NCBI GenBank assembly: GCA_030148745.1
Contig: JASBSV010000056.1
Location: 1 to 33,480, forward strand
Direction of reading: 5' to 3'
DNA length: 33,480 bases
Source: Paracoccaceae bacterium
GTDB lineage: Bacteria > Pseudomonadota > Alphaproteobacteria > Rhodobacterales > Rhodobacteraceae
A program made the translations under genes and the position numbers. The notes under the pieces are model-generated. The model did no database searches and was not told the origin of the DNA. It worked only from the letters and a program-made list of their open reading frames with translations. Positions within the stretch are counted from its first letter, which is position 1. Every line of letters starts with the position of its first letter. This document shows, piece after piece, positions 8,973 through 17,914 of the stretch.

Positions 8973-10220
8973 TCATCGCCGGTCGCGCAGGCCATAGACG
9001 ACAAGTGTCACAACCCCCCAGCCCAGCAGCAGAAACAGACCGATAACCGCCAAAATCACCAGCCGCTTTGGATAAAGCGCCCTTTGCGCGACGCCGGGCG
9101 TTACATGCGCCGCCAGATAGCGGGTTTGGCGCGCGGCCTCGGCCCTTGCCGTTTCATAGCCCGCTACGGCGGAAAGCCATGCCTGTTGCGCAAATTCCAC
9201 CTCAACTCTCAGCCGTTCAAACTCATTGAGCAATGCGGAATAGGCGCGCCCCGCCTGACCGCCGAATTTTTGCCGCTCAGCCTCGATTCGGGTGCGGATG
9301 ACGTTTATCTTGCGCTCGCTCTGCGCGATGCGCGTATCCTTGGTCGAACCGGGGCGCCCGCCCGCGCGAATTGTGCTTTGAAGCATATCAAGGCTTACCA
9401 GCTCATCGGCCAAAAGCAGTTGCAGTTGGCTCAGGATGCCCATTTCACCCTCAAGATCGGCAATGGGATCAATGATGCGGGCGCGCGCGCGAAGCGCCGT
9501 CAGCGCCTGCCGTGCCTGCCGCAGACGGTCGGCGGCCAGATCCATTTCCGCCCTTGCCTGCCGCGTTGTATCGGCGCGCGCCGTGGCCGAAAGCGCGTTG
9601 ATCATAACGGTGCTTTCGTCAAGGATCGTATCGGCGACCAGCTTGGCCTCTTCGGGCGCAAAGGCGAATACCCGCACCGAAATCAGGCGCGTGCCGGGAT
9701 CATAGGCAATCCGCACCATTCGGTGCCAATAGCTTGCCAGATCTTCGATCGACCCGCCGGGGCCATAGGAAAACACCGGGTCGGACGGTGCGCCGGACCA
9801 TATGCGCGACAGGCCGATGCGCTTGTCCACCCGTTCGACCAATGTCTGGCTTTGCAGAAAGTCATACAGAATATCGGCATCTGCCGAGCCTGATCCCGAT
9901 AGCGCCGAAAACGCGGATATCCCGGTCAGCAGCGAAAGGCCGGTTGGCGCCTCTTCGGTTCTTACCGAGAAGCTGAAGTTTGAGGTGTACTGATCGGCGG
10001 CGCGAAACCACAGATACCAGGCCGAGATGACGAGCGGCGCGAGGACCGACAGCAAAAACCCCAGAAAAAGCCGCCGGTGCCGATGCCTGAGCCGGGCCGC
10101 AGGCGCCGGCGGGCGCATCGGGTGCAACTGCGAGACAGAGGCGCCCGGTGCGCCGGATCTACGGGTCTGCGACGAAGGCGACTGTCCGGCATCGGCGGTA
10201 TGGGCGGCGCTGCGGGCCAT
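8973..10220 (-). CDS. kpsE: Capsule polysaccharide export inner-membrane protein (KpsE-like polysaccharide co-polymerase)
   Basis: A 415-residue protein with a GAGGAAA ribosome-binding site seven bases before the ATG at 10220. The first ~50 residues are a polar, Arg/Pro/Ser-rich cytoplasmic tail. The first membrane segment is at about 51-70 (LFLGFLLSVLAPLVISAWYL). A periplasmic part starts YTSNFSFSVRTEE, contains long helices with coiled-coil character (about 210-375), and leads to a second membrane segment at about 387-411 close to the C-terminus. This two-TM plan matches KpsE/CtrB-type PCP proteins, which link the ABC exporter to the outer-membrane channel. It is the first gene of a minus-strand operon with kpsT-like and GT2 genes. 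The partner outer-membrane polysaccharide export protein is not in the window. Confidence 0.88.
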   Translation of the reverse strand: MARSAAHTADAGQSPSSQTRRSGAPGASVSQLHPMRPPAPAARLRHRHRRLFLGFLLSVLAPLVISAWYLWFRAADQYTSNFSFSVRTEEAPTGLSLLTGISAFSALSGSGSADADILYDFLQSQTLVERVDKRIGLSRIWSGAPSDPVFSYGPGGSIEDLASYWHRMVRIAYDPGTRLISVRVFAFAPEEAKLVADTILDESTVMINALSATARADTTRQARAEMDLAADRLRQARQALTALRARARIIDPIADLEGEMGILSQLQLLLADELVSLDMLQSTIRAGGRPGSTKDTRIAQSERKINVIRTRIEAERQKFGGQAGRAYSALLNEFERLRVEVEFAQQAWLSAVAGYETARAEAARQTRYLAAHVTPGVAQRALYPKRLVILAVIGLFLLLGWGVVTLVVYGLRDRR

Positions 10221-10313
10221 TGGTCATTTCCTCAGGCGGGTAAGGGCATTTTCACCTCTCTGGCTTAGGCATTAATCCTCAAGATAAGCCTAATCGGGGC
10301 GAAAGGATTTACC
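10221..10313. promoter_or_regulatory. Divergent promoter region between kpsE-like and kpsM-like genes
   Basis: This 93-bp region must hold both promoters of the divergent capsule operons. It contains two overlapping inverted repeats: GGCTTA (10262-10267) with TAAGCC (10285-10290), and TTAGGC (10265-10270) with GCCTAA (10288-10293). The spacer between them is AT-rich. Such a nested repeat could be a regulator site controlling both operons. The arms are short, so it may also be chance. Confidence 0.4.
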
Positions 10314-11084
10314 ATGCGGATGCCGACGTCGTTACGCGCTATCGGTGCCTTGATCCTGCGCGAGATGGCAACGACCTATGGCCGTACTGCCGGCGGATAT
10401 ATCTGGGCGGTGGTTGAGCCTGTGGCGGCGGTTGCATTGCTTGCGGTGGCGTTTTCCATGGCTTTCAATTCCCCGCCTCTGGGGCGTGATTTCGTTCTTT
10501 TCTATGCCACCGGTTATCTGCCCTTCATGCTTTACAGCGATCTGGCGCAAAAACTTGGCGTGGCTTTGCGGTATTCGCGCCCGCTTCTGGCCTATCCGGC
10601 GGTCACCTGGATGGATGCGATTCTGGCGCGGTTCATTCTGAACACCGTGACCCATCTGGTTGTGATCGCGCTGGTGCTTGCGGGGATCTATATTCGCGCC
10701 GGGCGGATGGTTCCGGTGGACATGATCCCGCTGGTTCAGGGCTTGGCGCTTGCCGCCACGCTTGGCCTGTCAATCGGCAGCCTCAATGCATTTCTATTCG
10801 AAATGTTTCCGGTCTGGGAAAGGCTGTGGTCGATCCTGAACCGGCCTCTTTTTATCGTCTCGGGGGTTCTGTTTCTGCCCGAACTGGTGCCGATGCCTGT
10901 AGCGGGCTGGCTTTGGCTTAACCCGCTGGTGCATGTCGTGGCCTTCGTGCGCGCCGGTATTTACCCCACCTATGACGCCGGGTTCGCCGATGCCGGATAT
11001 GTTCTGGCGGTGGCGGGGGTCTGTCTGGTGCTGGCGCTGATCTTTCTGCGCCGTCACGCCCGCGCACTGTTGAGCGAGGCTTAG
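10314..11084 (+). CDS. kpsM: Capsular polysaccharide ABC transporter permease (KpsM-like)
   Basis: A 256-residue membrane protein starting MRMPTSLRAIGALILREM, with AAAGGA seven bases before the ATG. It has about six hydrophobic segments (for example AVVEPVAAVALLAVAFSM, LVVIALVLAGIYI, and a final VLAVAGVCLVLALIFLRR), in the ABC-2 permease pattern. The N-terminal LREMATTYGRTAGGYIWAVVEP block is characteristic of KpsM/Wzm-type polysaccharide export permeases. It should form the channel half of the exporter with the KpsT-like ATPase at 8276-8956. It opens the plus-strand operon that continues with the RgpF-WbsX glycosyltransferase and the sulfotransferase-like gene. Confidence 0.9.
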   Translation: MRMPTSLRAIGALILREMATTYGRTAGGYIWAVVEPVAAVALLAVAFSMAFNSPPLGRDFVLFYATGYLPFMLYSDLAQKLGVALRYSRPLLAYPAVTWMDAILARFILNTVTHLVVIALVLAGIYIRAGRMVPVDMIPLVQGLALAATLGLSIGSLNAFLFEMFPVWERLWSILNRPLFIVSGVLFLPELVPMPVAGWLWLNPLVHVVAFVRAGIYPTYDAGFADAGYVLAVAGVCLVLALIFLRRHARALLSEA

Positions 11085-11166
11085 GGCGCTTTGCCCTCTC
11101 AATGTTCGATTAACCGCGGCTTCTTAGATTCAAGCGCAGGAATCAGCGAAAGTGAGAAGGTGCAGA

Positions 11167-13401
11167 ATGCCGTCCTTGGGTCCCCGTTGGTCACGCCTTG
11201 CCAAAGCATTGCGGCTGCTGTTTCTGGGTCCGGGCGAAATGCGCTATCTCTGGCGGGCACATAAAAGCGGCCTGTTTGACCCTATTTTCTATCGCGGGGC
11301 GCATCCGGGGCTTCACCCGATTTACCATTTTTTCCCCCTGCGCCATTTTATCATTCAGGGCGAGGCGATGGGGCTTCAGCCAAATCCGCAGTTTTCGCCG
11401 CCCGCCTATCTTCGGTTAAATCCCGATGTGGCCGAAAGCGGGTTGCGCCCGTTTCTGCATTATCTTCTGCGCGGCCACAGCGAGGCGCGGCCGACCAACG
11501 CCCTGTCACTGGGCGATCCGCTGCCCGAAATGGAAATGCCTGTTTTGCGGTTCGATCCTGCCCGCGCCCGGGCCGAGGTCGCCGTACTGGCCCATATCTT
11601 CTATCCCGACCTGTGGGAGGAGTTTGCCGCGCGGCTGACAACGCTGGATATCGATCACGATCTTTTCGTCACCGTTACCTGGCGGGGGCCCAGCACCGCC
11701 CGGCTGATAAAATCGATCCGGGCGCAGTTTCCACAGGCCTTTGTAACGGCGCTGCCCAACCGGGGGCGCGATATCCTGCCATTTGTGACCCTGATCAACG
11801 CCGGCGCCTTCGACGGATACAAGGCGGTTTGCAAGATCCATACCAAGAAATCACCGCATCGGCCTGATGGCCAAAGCTGGCGGCGGCACCTGATCGACGG
11901 CGTTCTGCCGCGCCGGGGGCTGAAGCCGAAACTTCGCGCGTTTCTTGATGATCCCGATGTGGCCTTCTGGGTGGCAGATGGCCAATGTTACAGCGGATCG
12001 CAATGGTGGGGCAGTAACCGGCAGGGGGCGGCGGATCTGCTGCGCCGGGTTGAGCTGAATACGACCGATCACATGCTGAGCTTTCCGGCCGGTTCGATCT
12101 ATTGGATCAAACCGCTGGCACTGGGTATGATCCGTTCGCTCGCTCTGACCGAAGAGAGCTTTGCGCCCGAGCGTGGCCAGGTTGACGGCACTCTGGCACA
12201 TTCATTCGAGCGCGCTATCGGCACATTTGCCGCCGCTGCCGGTCAGAAGATATTGCAAACCTCGGAACTGGGCACGGCGCCGCAAAAGACGGGTGAGGCG
12301 GCCCGGATCAGGCCCCGCTTCACCTCGGCCTTTTACCTGCCGCAGTTTCACCCGATCCCCGAAAACGACGTCTGGTGGGGCAAAGGTTATACCGAATGGC
12401 GGGCCGCGCTTGCGACAACATCAATGTATCCCGGCCATCTTCAGCCGGCGCGCCCTGCGGATCTGGGCTATTACGACCTGCGCGTGAGCGAGGTGATGGG
12501 CACACAGACCGCTCTGGCCCGATCCGCCGGGATCGACGCATTTTGTGTCTATCACTACTGGTTCGATGGCCGCAGGGTTCTGGAACAGCCGCTGGACCGG
12601 CTGCTGCGCCGGCCCGAAATCGACTTTCCCTTTTACCTGTGCTGGGCGAACGAAAGCTGGCGGCGCAACTGGGACGGGTTGAGCGGTGAGGTTCTGCTGA
12701 ATCAAAGCTATGGCGAGGGCTTTGAAAAGGGGATTGTCGCCTCGAGCCTGCCATATATGCGCGATGCGCGGTATCAGCGCCCCGACGGCAAGCGCCCCCG
12801 TTTTGTCATCTATCGGCCCGAAGATATGCCGGCGCCTGGCCAAAGCGTCGCGCGGATGCGGCAGGCATGGCGCGAGGCCGGTGTGGGTGAGGTTGAGCTT
12901 GGCGCGGTCTGTTTTCACATCAAAGGCAAGAACCCCCTGAAGCGAGAGCTGTTCGATTTCTGGATCGAAATGCCGCCACATGGCCTGGTCAAGGGTGACG
13001 ATTACCTGTTCGGCGCGGCATCGGGCAACCGGATGGGGCCGGGAAATGCGCCGGTGCCCGGGTTTTCCGGGCTGATCTATGATTACAACGCCGTGGCCCG
13101 GCGGGCGTGTTCTGTAAAATACCGCAATGCCCTGCCCGACAACACAATCGCCGGGGTCATGCCCAGCTGGGACAATACCGCCCGGCGCGGGCCCAGGGCG
13201 CATATCGCCCATGGCGCCAACCCGGCCAGTTTTCGGCGCTGGCTCAGGGATGTGCAGAAACATCGTCTGGCGGGCTCTTACCGACAGGAGCTGTTTATCA
13301 ACGCGTGGAACGAATGGGCCGAAAAGGCAATGTTAGAGCCTAGTGAGGCCTTTGGCACCCTGTCCCTTGACGCCCTGCGCGAGGTTTTTGGAAATGGCTA
13401 G
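11167..13401 (+). CDS. Two-domain glycosyltransferase: RgpF-like region fused to WbsX-like (GH99-like) domain
   Basis: A 744-residue protein. The ATG at 11167 is preferred because GAGAAGG lies six bases upstream; an in-frame GTG at 11152 lies just upstream of that site. Residues about 33-110 carry two copies of a pattern also seen at the start of other glycosyltransferases (LFDPIFYRGAHPG...HFIIQGEAMG and YLRLNPDVAESG...HYLLRGHSEAR). Residues about 140-365 resemble the rhamnan synthesis protein F family (HIFYPDLWEEF, ALPNRGRDILPF, KIHTKKSPHR). Residues about 384-735 resemble WbsX (FYLPQFHPIPENDVWWGKGYTEW, CVYHYWFDGRRVLEQP, CWANESWRRNWDG, NAWNEWAE). Both domains occur in O-antigen and capsule synthesis. 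Sugar specificity is unknown. Its stop overlaps the next gene by 8 bp. Confidence 0.88.
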   Translation: MPSLGPRWSRLAKALRLLFLGPGEMRYLWRAHKSGLFDPIFYRGAHPGLHPIYHFFPLRHFIIQGEAMGLQPNPQFSPPAYLRLNPDVAESGLRPFLHYLLRGHSEARPTNALSLGDPLPEMEMPVLRFDPARARAEVAVLAHIFYPDLWEEFAARLTTLDIDHDLFVTVTWRGPSTARLIKSIRAQFPQAFVTALPNRGRDILPFVTLINAGAFDGYKAVCKIHTKKSPHRPDGQSWRRHLIDGVLPRRGLKPKLRAFLDDPDVAFWVADGQCYSGSQWWGSNRQGAADLLRRVELNTTDHMLSFPAGSIYWIKPLALGMIRSLALTEESFAPERGQVDGTLAHSFERAIGTFAAAAGQKILQTSELGTAPQKTGEAARIRPRFTSAFYLPQFHPIPENDVWWGKGYTEWRAALATTSMYPGHLQPARPADLGYYDLRVSEVMGTQTALARSAGIDAFCVYHYWFDGRRVLEQPLDRLLRRPEIDFPFYLCWANESWRRNWDGLSGEVLLNQSYGEGFEKGIVASSLPYMRDARYQRPDGKRPRFVIYRPEDMPAPGQSVARMRQAWREAGVGEVELGAVCFHIKGKNPLKRELFDFWIEMPPHGLVKGDDYLFGAASGNRMGPGNAPVPGFSGLIYDYNAVARRACSVKYRNALPDNTIAGVMPSWDNTARRGPRAHIAHGANPASFRRWLRDVQKHRLAGSYRQELFINAWNEWAEKAMLEPSEAFGTLSLDALREVFGNG

Positions 13402-14392
13402 ACTGGTTCTGCATATCGGCACCCACAAGACGGGCACGACCGCGCTTCAGGACAGCTTTCACGCCAACCGCGGGCTTTTGGCCGAGCATGGTATCATCTA
13501 TCCCGCGCTGGGCGCCCATACCGGGCATCATGGCCTTTTGACCGACTGGCTTGCCCTGCCGGCGCCCTACCGCCTTGAGGGGGGCGGTATCGGCACCTTT
13601 CGCCAGCTCGCCGATGAGATAGCGGGCACCGATCAGACCCTGTTTTTGTCGAGTGAGGAGTTTTCGCGCGGCGGCGGTATCGGCGGCCGGGTCGACATCA
13701 CGCAGCTGCGTGACATTGCCGACAGGTTCGACAGCGTTCAGATCATCTGTTTTTTGCGCGACCAATGGCAGTTTCTGCAATCGGTCTATGTTGAAATCGC
13801 CCGCGGCCGGGTGCCCGAGCGTCCGCCGGCCCTGATCGAAACCGCGCGGAATACGCATATGATCGATGGTCTGTGGTGCGATTATGGCCTGCTCTATGAT
13901 CAGCTTCTGACCGGTTTCGCGCCACAGGAAATATGCTTTTACGACTATGACAGCGCCCGCCGAGGGCCGGGCGGGATTATCGCCATGGTTCTGGATGCCA
14001 TCAGCGCATCGCTGGCCGCAGATGACCTGCGGGCCGTGAATGGCGGGATATCCAACGTTTCGGCCCGGGCGCTTCCGGTCTGGGCCGGCTTTGCGATTGC
14101 CGGCGGGCACCCGGCAAATGCCGGCCTTTTCGCGGCCTGTGAAACTGCCTTTGATCTTGAGTTCGGAAAGGAGCGCGAGACATGCCTTTTCACCCGGGCC
14201 GAGCTTGCGATTCTGAAAAAGCATTTCGCGCCGCTGAACCGGCGGCTTGAAAAACGGCTTCGCGCGGCCCGGCAGAGCCTGACGATTGCGCCCACCACGC
14301 CGGGGCCGCAGACATTATATCGCGAGGATGTCACCCCCGCTTTCTGGGTAAGAGCGGCGCGGCGGATCTATCTGGGCGCGGGCAATGCCTGA
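13394..14392 (+). CDS. Sulfotransferase-like protein (PAPS-binding loop)
   Basis: A 332-residue protein starting MARLVLHIGTHKTGTTALQD. The HIGTHKTGTT block at residues 7-16 matches the 5'-phosphosulfate-binding loop of sulfotransferases and related nucleotide-binding enzymes. Downstream SVQIICFLRDQWQFLQSVYVE resembles the 3'-phosphate-binding strand-helix (FLRDP-type motif). The most likely role is to sulfate sugars of the polysaccharide made by this cluster, using PAPS; this is inferred from motif and neighbours. The ATG at 13394 sits inside the end of the RgpF-WbsX gene (8-bp overlap), so the two are probably translationally coupled. Members of this family in polysaccharide clusters are often annotated only as hypothetical, and the substrate is not known. 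Confidence 0.75.
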   Translation: MARLVLHIGTHKTGTTALQDSFHANRGLLAEHGIIYPALGAHTGHHGLLTDWLALPAPYRLEGGGIGTFRQLADEIAGTDQTLFLSSEEFSRGGGIGGRVDITQLRDIADRFDSVQIICFLRDQWQFLQSVYVEIARGRVPERPPALIETARNTHMIDGLWCDYGLLYDQLLTGFAPQEICFYDYDSARRGPGGIIAMVLDAISASLAADDLRAVNGGISNVSARALPVWAGFAIAGGHPANAGLFAACETAFDLEFGKERETCLFTRAELAILKKHFAPLNRRLEKRLRAARQSLTIAPTTPGPQTLYREDVTPAFWVRAARRIYLGAGNA

Positions 14393-14403
14393 CCCGCCGG
14401 GCG

Positions 14404-14438
14404 CCTAAAGCGTTTTGTGTTTAACGCGAAGGCTTTAA
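14404..14438. terminator. Possible bidirectional terminator or small dispersed repeat between convergent genes
   Basis: Between the convergent ends of the sulfotransferase-like gene and putA lies CCTAAAGCGTTTTGTGTTTAA followed by CGCGAAGGCTTTAA. GCGTT (14410-14414) can pair with AACGC (14423-14427), and flanking AAAGC pairs with GCTTT. It overlaps the putA stop. No long T-run is present, so efficient Rho-independent termination is uncertain. Confidence 0.35.
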
Positions 14439-17400
14439 TCAAACTCGTGACCGGCCAGCAAGGCAGCATTGCCGCCTGCCGCCGTCGTGTCGATGCAGAC
14501 GTGGCGTTCAACCCGGCAGCCGGGCGCGATCCGGGCCTCGGCCAGAAGCGGGAGGATCGCACCCTCGCGCCGGGCCAGAGCCTGCCGCGCCTTCCGCATG
14601 TCATCGGGGCCGGACCAGAGGGCCACAGCAGCAAAGCCGTTCAGCGTTACCAGCTCTTCGCGCCGCAAGACGCCATCAATGGAGAAATCCCCCGTAGCGC
14701 CGGGCGCGATCTGCAATGCCGCGCAGCCGGATTTGACAGCCTGCGCCGCCTGCTCCTGCGCAGCTGCAGCCGAGGGGCCCAGACAGAGGACCCGCCCGCG
14801 CCCAAAGCTTGACAGGCGGTTGGATTCGCCCGTCGGCCCGGGCAAAGAGACGCTCGTCAGTGGCGCGCGCCCTTCTGGCAGGGCGTCGATCGCCGCCTGA
14901 ACCTGCCCCACATCCACCTCAGCGCCACCCGCGGCAGGGCCTGACCGGCCCTTTGGCACCGCCACAAAGCGGCCAAGGTAATCGGGCCCGCCGGCCTTGG
15001 GCCCTGTGCCCGACAGCCCCTCGCCACCGAAAGGTTGCGAGCCGACGACCGCGCCGATCTGATTTCGGTTGATATAGATATTACCGGCCCGCACGCGCGA
15101 GGTGACCTTTTCGACCCGGTCGTCGATCCGAGAATGCATCCCGAAGGTCAGGCCAAAGCCCCGGGCGTTGATCGTATCGACAACCCGGCCCAGATCACCC
15201 GCCTTATAGGTCGCAAAATGCAGGACGGGGCCAAAAACCTCGCCCTCCAGATCATCGATCCCGTCCACGCCGATCACAGCGGGGCCGACAAAAAAACCGT
15301 CTTTCGGCGCGCTTAGCTGCTTCAACAGCCGTCCCTGCCCGCCTGCTTCGTCGATATAGCCCTGGATGGCGGCCTGCGCGTCGTTTGTGATCACAGGCCC
15401 GACATCGGTGGCGATTTCAAGCGGTGATCCAAGCGTCAGAGCATCCATCGCGCCAAACAGCATCTTTTGGAACGGGCCTGCGACATCCTCCTGAACATAA
15501 AGGATCCTCAGCGCCGAACAGCGCTGGCCGGCGGACTGAAAGGCCGAGGTCAGAATGTCACGAACCGCTTGTTCGGGCAGGGCGGTGCTGTCGACGATCA
15601 TCGCATTCAGCCCGCCGGTTTCGGCGATCAGCGGTGCGGCAGGGTCAAGGGCGTCGGCCATATTGCGGTTGATCGCCTGCGCCGTGCGGGTGGAACCGGT
15701 AAAGGCAAGGCCCGCAACACGCGGGTCGGCGGACAGACCGGCGCCAATCTGGGGACCCAACCCCGGCAAAAGCTGAAGCGCGGCGGCAGGAACGCCCGCG
15801 CGGTGAAACAGGCCGATCGCAATCCATGCGGTGATTGGCGTTGTTTCTGCGGGTTTGGCAATGACGGCATTTCCCGCCGCCAAAGCCGCCGCAATCTGGC
15901 CGGTAAAAATCGCCAGCGGGAAATTCCACGGCGAAATGCAGCCAAAGATGCCGCGCGGCGCGGCGGCATCAGCGCGCTGAATCTCATCGGCATAATAGCG
16001 CAGGAAATCGACCGCCTCGCGCAATTCGCTGATGCAATCGGGCAGGGTCTTGCCCGCCTCACGCGCCAGAACCGTGAAAAATTCACCAAAGTTCTCTTCA
16101 TAAAGGTCAGCGATCCGGCGCAGCGTTGCGGCGCGTTTTTCGCCGGATTCGTCCCAGATTTCTGCCGAACCCAGCGCGTTTTCAAGATCCTCTGGCGTGG
16201 CATTTGCCACCGTGCCAACGCGGTCTGAGGCATCGGCGGGGTTAAGCACGGGTTCGGATGCCCCGGGCCGTGCAGGCGCCGCCAATATCGGGCCGGCGGC
16301 CCATTGCTTCCCAAGAAACGGACGCCGCCCCGCTTCTATCTTGGCCAGATCGGCAGGGTCCGCGATATCCCGCCCGCGCGAGTTTACGCGCGGGTGAAAC
16401 AGCGCCGATGGTGGCGTGACGATGGGCCGTGTGCTGTCCATCCTTGCAAAAGGATCGGCGGCTACAACCTCGGGCGGGACATCGGTATCGACGATCTGAT
16501 TGACAAAAGAACTGTTTGCGCCGTTTTCCAGAAGGCGCCGCACCAGATAGGCCAAAAGATCGCGATGCGCCCCGACCGGCGCATAGATCCGGCAAGCCGT
16601 CCCGGCGGCGGCCTTGACCCGATCATGCAGCGCCTCGCCCATGCCGTGCAGGCGCTGAAATTCGAAACTTTCGGGCGCCGGGTTCATCGCCAGAACCGCC
16701 GCGACGGTATGGGCGTTATGGGTGGCGAACTGTGGATAGATCCGGTCGGTCAGATCAAGCAGATGGCGCGCGCAATGGATAAAGGCCACGTCGGTTGCAG
16801 GTTTGCTTGTGAACACCGGAAAGCCTGTCAGGCCTTCGACTTGGGCGCGTTTGATCTCACGATCCCAATAGGCGCCCTTCACAAGCCGGATCATGATTTT
16901 CCGATCATGCCGGCGGGCCAGCGCATAGAGCCAGTCGATGACCGGCATCGCCCGTTTGCCAAAGGCCTGAACCACCACGCCAAAGCCATCCCATCCGGCA
17001 AGATCGGGATGGCCAAGGACGTTTTCGATTATATCCAGCGACAGCTCCAGCCGCTCGGATTCCTCGGCATCGATATTCAGCCCCATATTGGCGCCCTTGG
17101 CCGCACGGCAAAGCCCCAGCAGCGTTTCACTCAACTCGGGCACGCAGCGCCCGCTTTGCGAGGCCTCATAGCGGGGATGCAGGGCCGAAAGTTTAACCGA
17201 TACACCCGGATTGTGCCGAACCGCCCCCGCAGTGCAGCTTGGCGCAAGGGCCCGGATCGCCTCGTGATACGAGGTCAGAAACACCTGCGCGTCCGCTATG
17301 GTCAGCGCCGCCTCGCCCAGCATGTCATAGGAATAGGTGAAGCCCTGTTTCATCTTGCCCCGCCCGCGCGTCAGGGCCTGAGAAATCGTCTCACCCAGTA

Positions 17401-17914
17401 CAAACTGATGGCCCAGTTCCTTCATCGCGCGCTGCACCGCGCGCCTTATCACCGGCTCGCCCAGCCGTTTGACGGCGCGGCGCAGGACCGAAGGCAGGCC
17501 TTCGTCGCTGTCTTTCAGAACCTTGCCCGTCAGCATCAGCGCCCAGGTCGAGGCATTGACCAGAGGCGAGCTGGAGTGACCAAGATGCTCACCCCAGGCC
17601 GAAGGCGCAATCTTGTCCTCGATCAGCGCGTCGATGGTGCTGGCGTCGGGCACCCGCAGCAGAGCCTCGGCAAGGCACATAAGGGCTATGCCTTCGCTGG
17701 TTGAAAGACCGTATTCGGCCAGAAAAACCTCCATCAGACCGGGCGATTTCTGCGACCGGATTTCGCGCACCAGATCGGCAGCCTGGGCGCTGGCCCTTTG
17801 GCGTGTCTCTTCGGAAACAGGCGCGGCTTTTGCCATCTGGTTCAGAATTCTGGTGTCGTCACCAAGATGCGCATGGCGAATGGACTGGCGGAGCTGGGCA
17901 AGAGGTGTGGGCAT
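14435..17914 (-). CDS. putA: Bifunctional proline dehydrogenase / delta-1-pyrroline-5-carboxylate dehydrogenase
   Basis: A 1159-residue enzyme with AGGA six bases before the ATG at 17914. It oxidises proline to P5C (FAD-dependent) and then to glutamate (NAD-dependent), channelling the intermediate. The proline dehydrogenase barrel spans about 150-480 (KLSALHPRYEAS, RLVKGAYWDREIKRAQ, YAPVGAHRDLLAYLVRRLLE). The aldehyde dehydrogenase half spans about 540-1000, with the NAD-site block FTGSTRTAQAIN, the Glu of AETGG and the catalytic Cys799 in SAGQRCSALRIL. A C-terminal extension to 1159 ends in TTAAGGNAALLAG, like the conserved C-terminal domain of longer (type B) PutA proteins. It lacks the N-terminal ribbon-helix-helix domain of E. 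coli PutA, so it should not repress its own gene; the divergent Lrp-type gene probably does that job. Confidence 0.97.
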   Translation of the reverse strand: MPTPLAQLRQSIRHAHLGDDTRILNQMAKAAPVSEETRQRASAQAADLVREIRSQKSPGLMEVFLAEYGLSTSEGIALMCLAEALLRVPDASTIDALIEDKIAPSAWGEHLGHSSSPLVNASTWALMLTGKVLKDSDEGLPSVLRRAVKRLGEPVIRRAVQRAMKELGHQFVLGETISQALTRGRGKMKQGFTYSYDMLGEAALTIADAQVFLTSYHEAIRALAPSCTAGAVRHNPGVSVKLSALHPRYEASQSGRCVPELSETLLGLCRAAKGANMGLNIDAEESERLELSLDIIENVLGHPDLAGWDGFGVVVQAFGKRAMPVIDWLYALARRHDRKIMIRLVKGAYWDREIKRAQVEGLTGFPVFTSKPATDVAFIHCARHLLDLTDRIYPQFATHNAHTVAAVLAMNPAPESFEFQRLHGMGEALHDRVKAAAGTACRIYAPVGAHRDLLAYLVRRLLENGANSSFVNQIVDTDVPPEVVAADPFARMDSTRPIVTPPSALFHPRVNSRGRDIADPADLAKIEAGRRPFLGKQWAAGPILAAPARPGASEPVLNPADASDRVGTVANATPEDLENALGSAEIWDESGEKRAATLRRIADLYEENFGEFFTVLAREAGKTLPDCISELREAVDFLRYYADEIQRADAAAPRGIFGCISPWNFPLAIFTGQIAAALAAGNAVIAKPAETTPITAWIAIGLFHRAGVPAAALQLLPGLGPQIGAGLSADPRVAGLAFTGSTRTAQAINRNMADALDPAAPLIAETGGLNAMIVDSTALPEQAVRDILTSAFQSAGQRCSALRILYVQEDVAGPFQKMLFGAMDALTLGSPLEIATDVGPVITNDAQAAIQGYIDEAGGQGRLLKQLSAPKDGFFVGPAVIGVDGIDDLEGEVFGPVLHFATYKAGDLGRVVDTINARGFGLTFGMHSRIDDRVEKVTSRVRAGNIYINRNQIGAVVGSQPFGGEGLSGTGPKAGGPDYLGRFVAVPKGRSGPAAGGAEVDVGQVQAAIDALPEGRAPLTSVSLPGPTGESNRLSSFGRGRVLCLGPSAAAAQEQAAQAVKSGCAALQIAPGATGDFSIDGVLRREELVTLNGFAAVALWSGPDDMRKARQALARREGAILPLLAEARIAPGCRVERHVCIDTTAAGGNAALLAGHEFD

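Noticed and set aside
16304-17704. A 466-codon plus-strand frame inside putA
   Set aside because: It is a shadow of putA, which is a full-length, motif-rich enzyme on the other strand.
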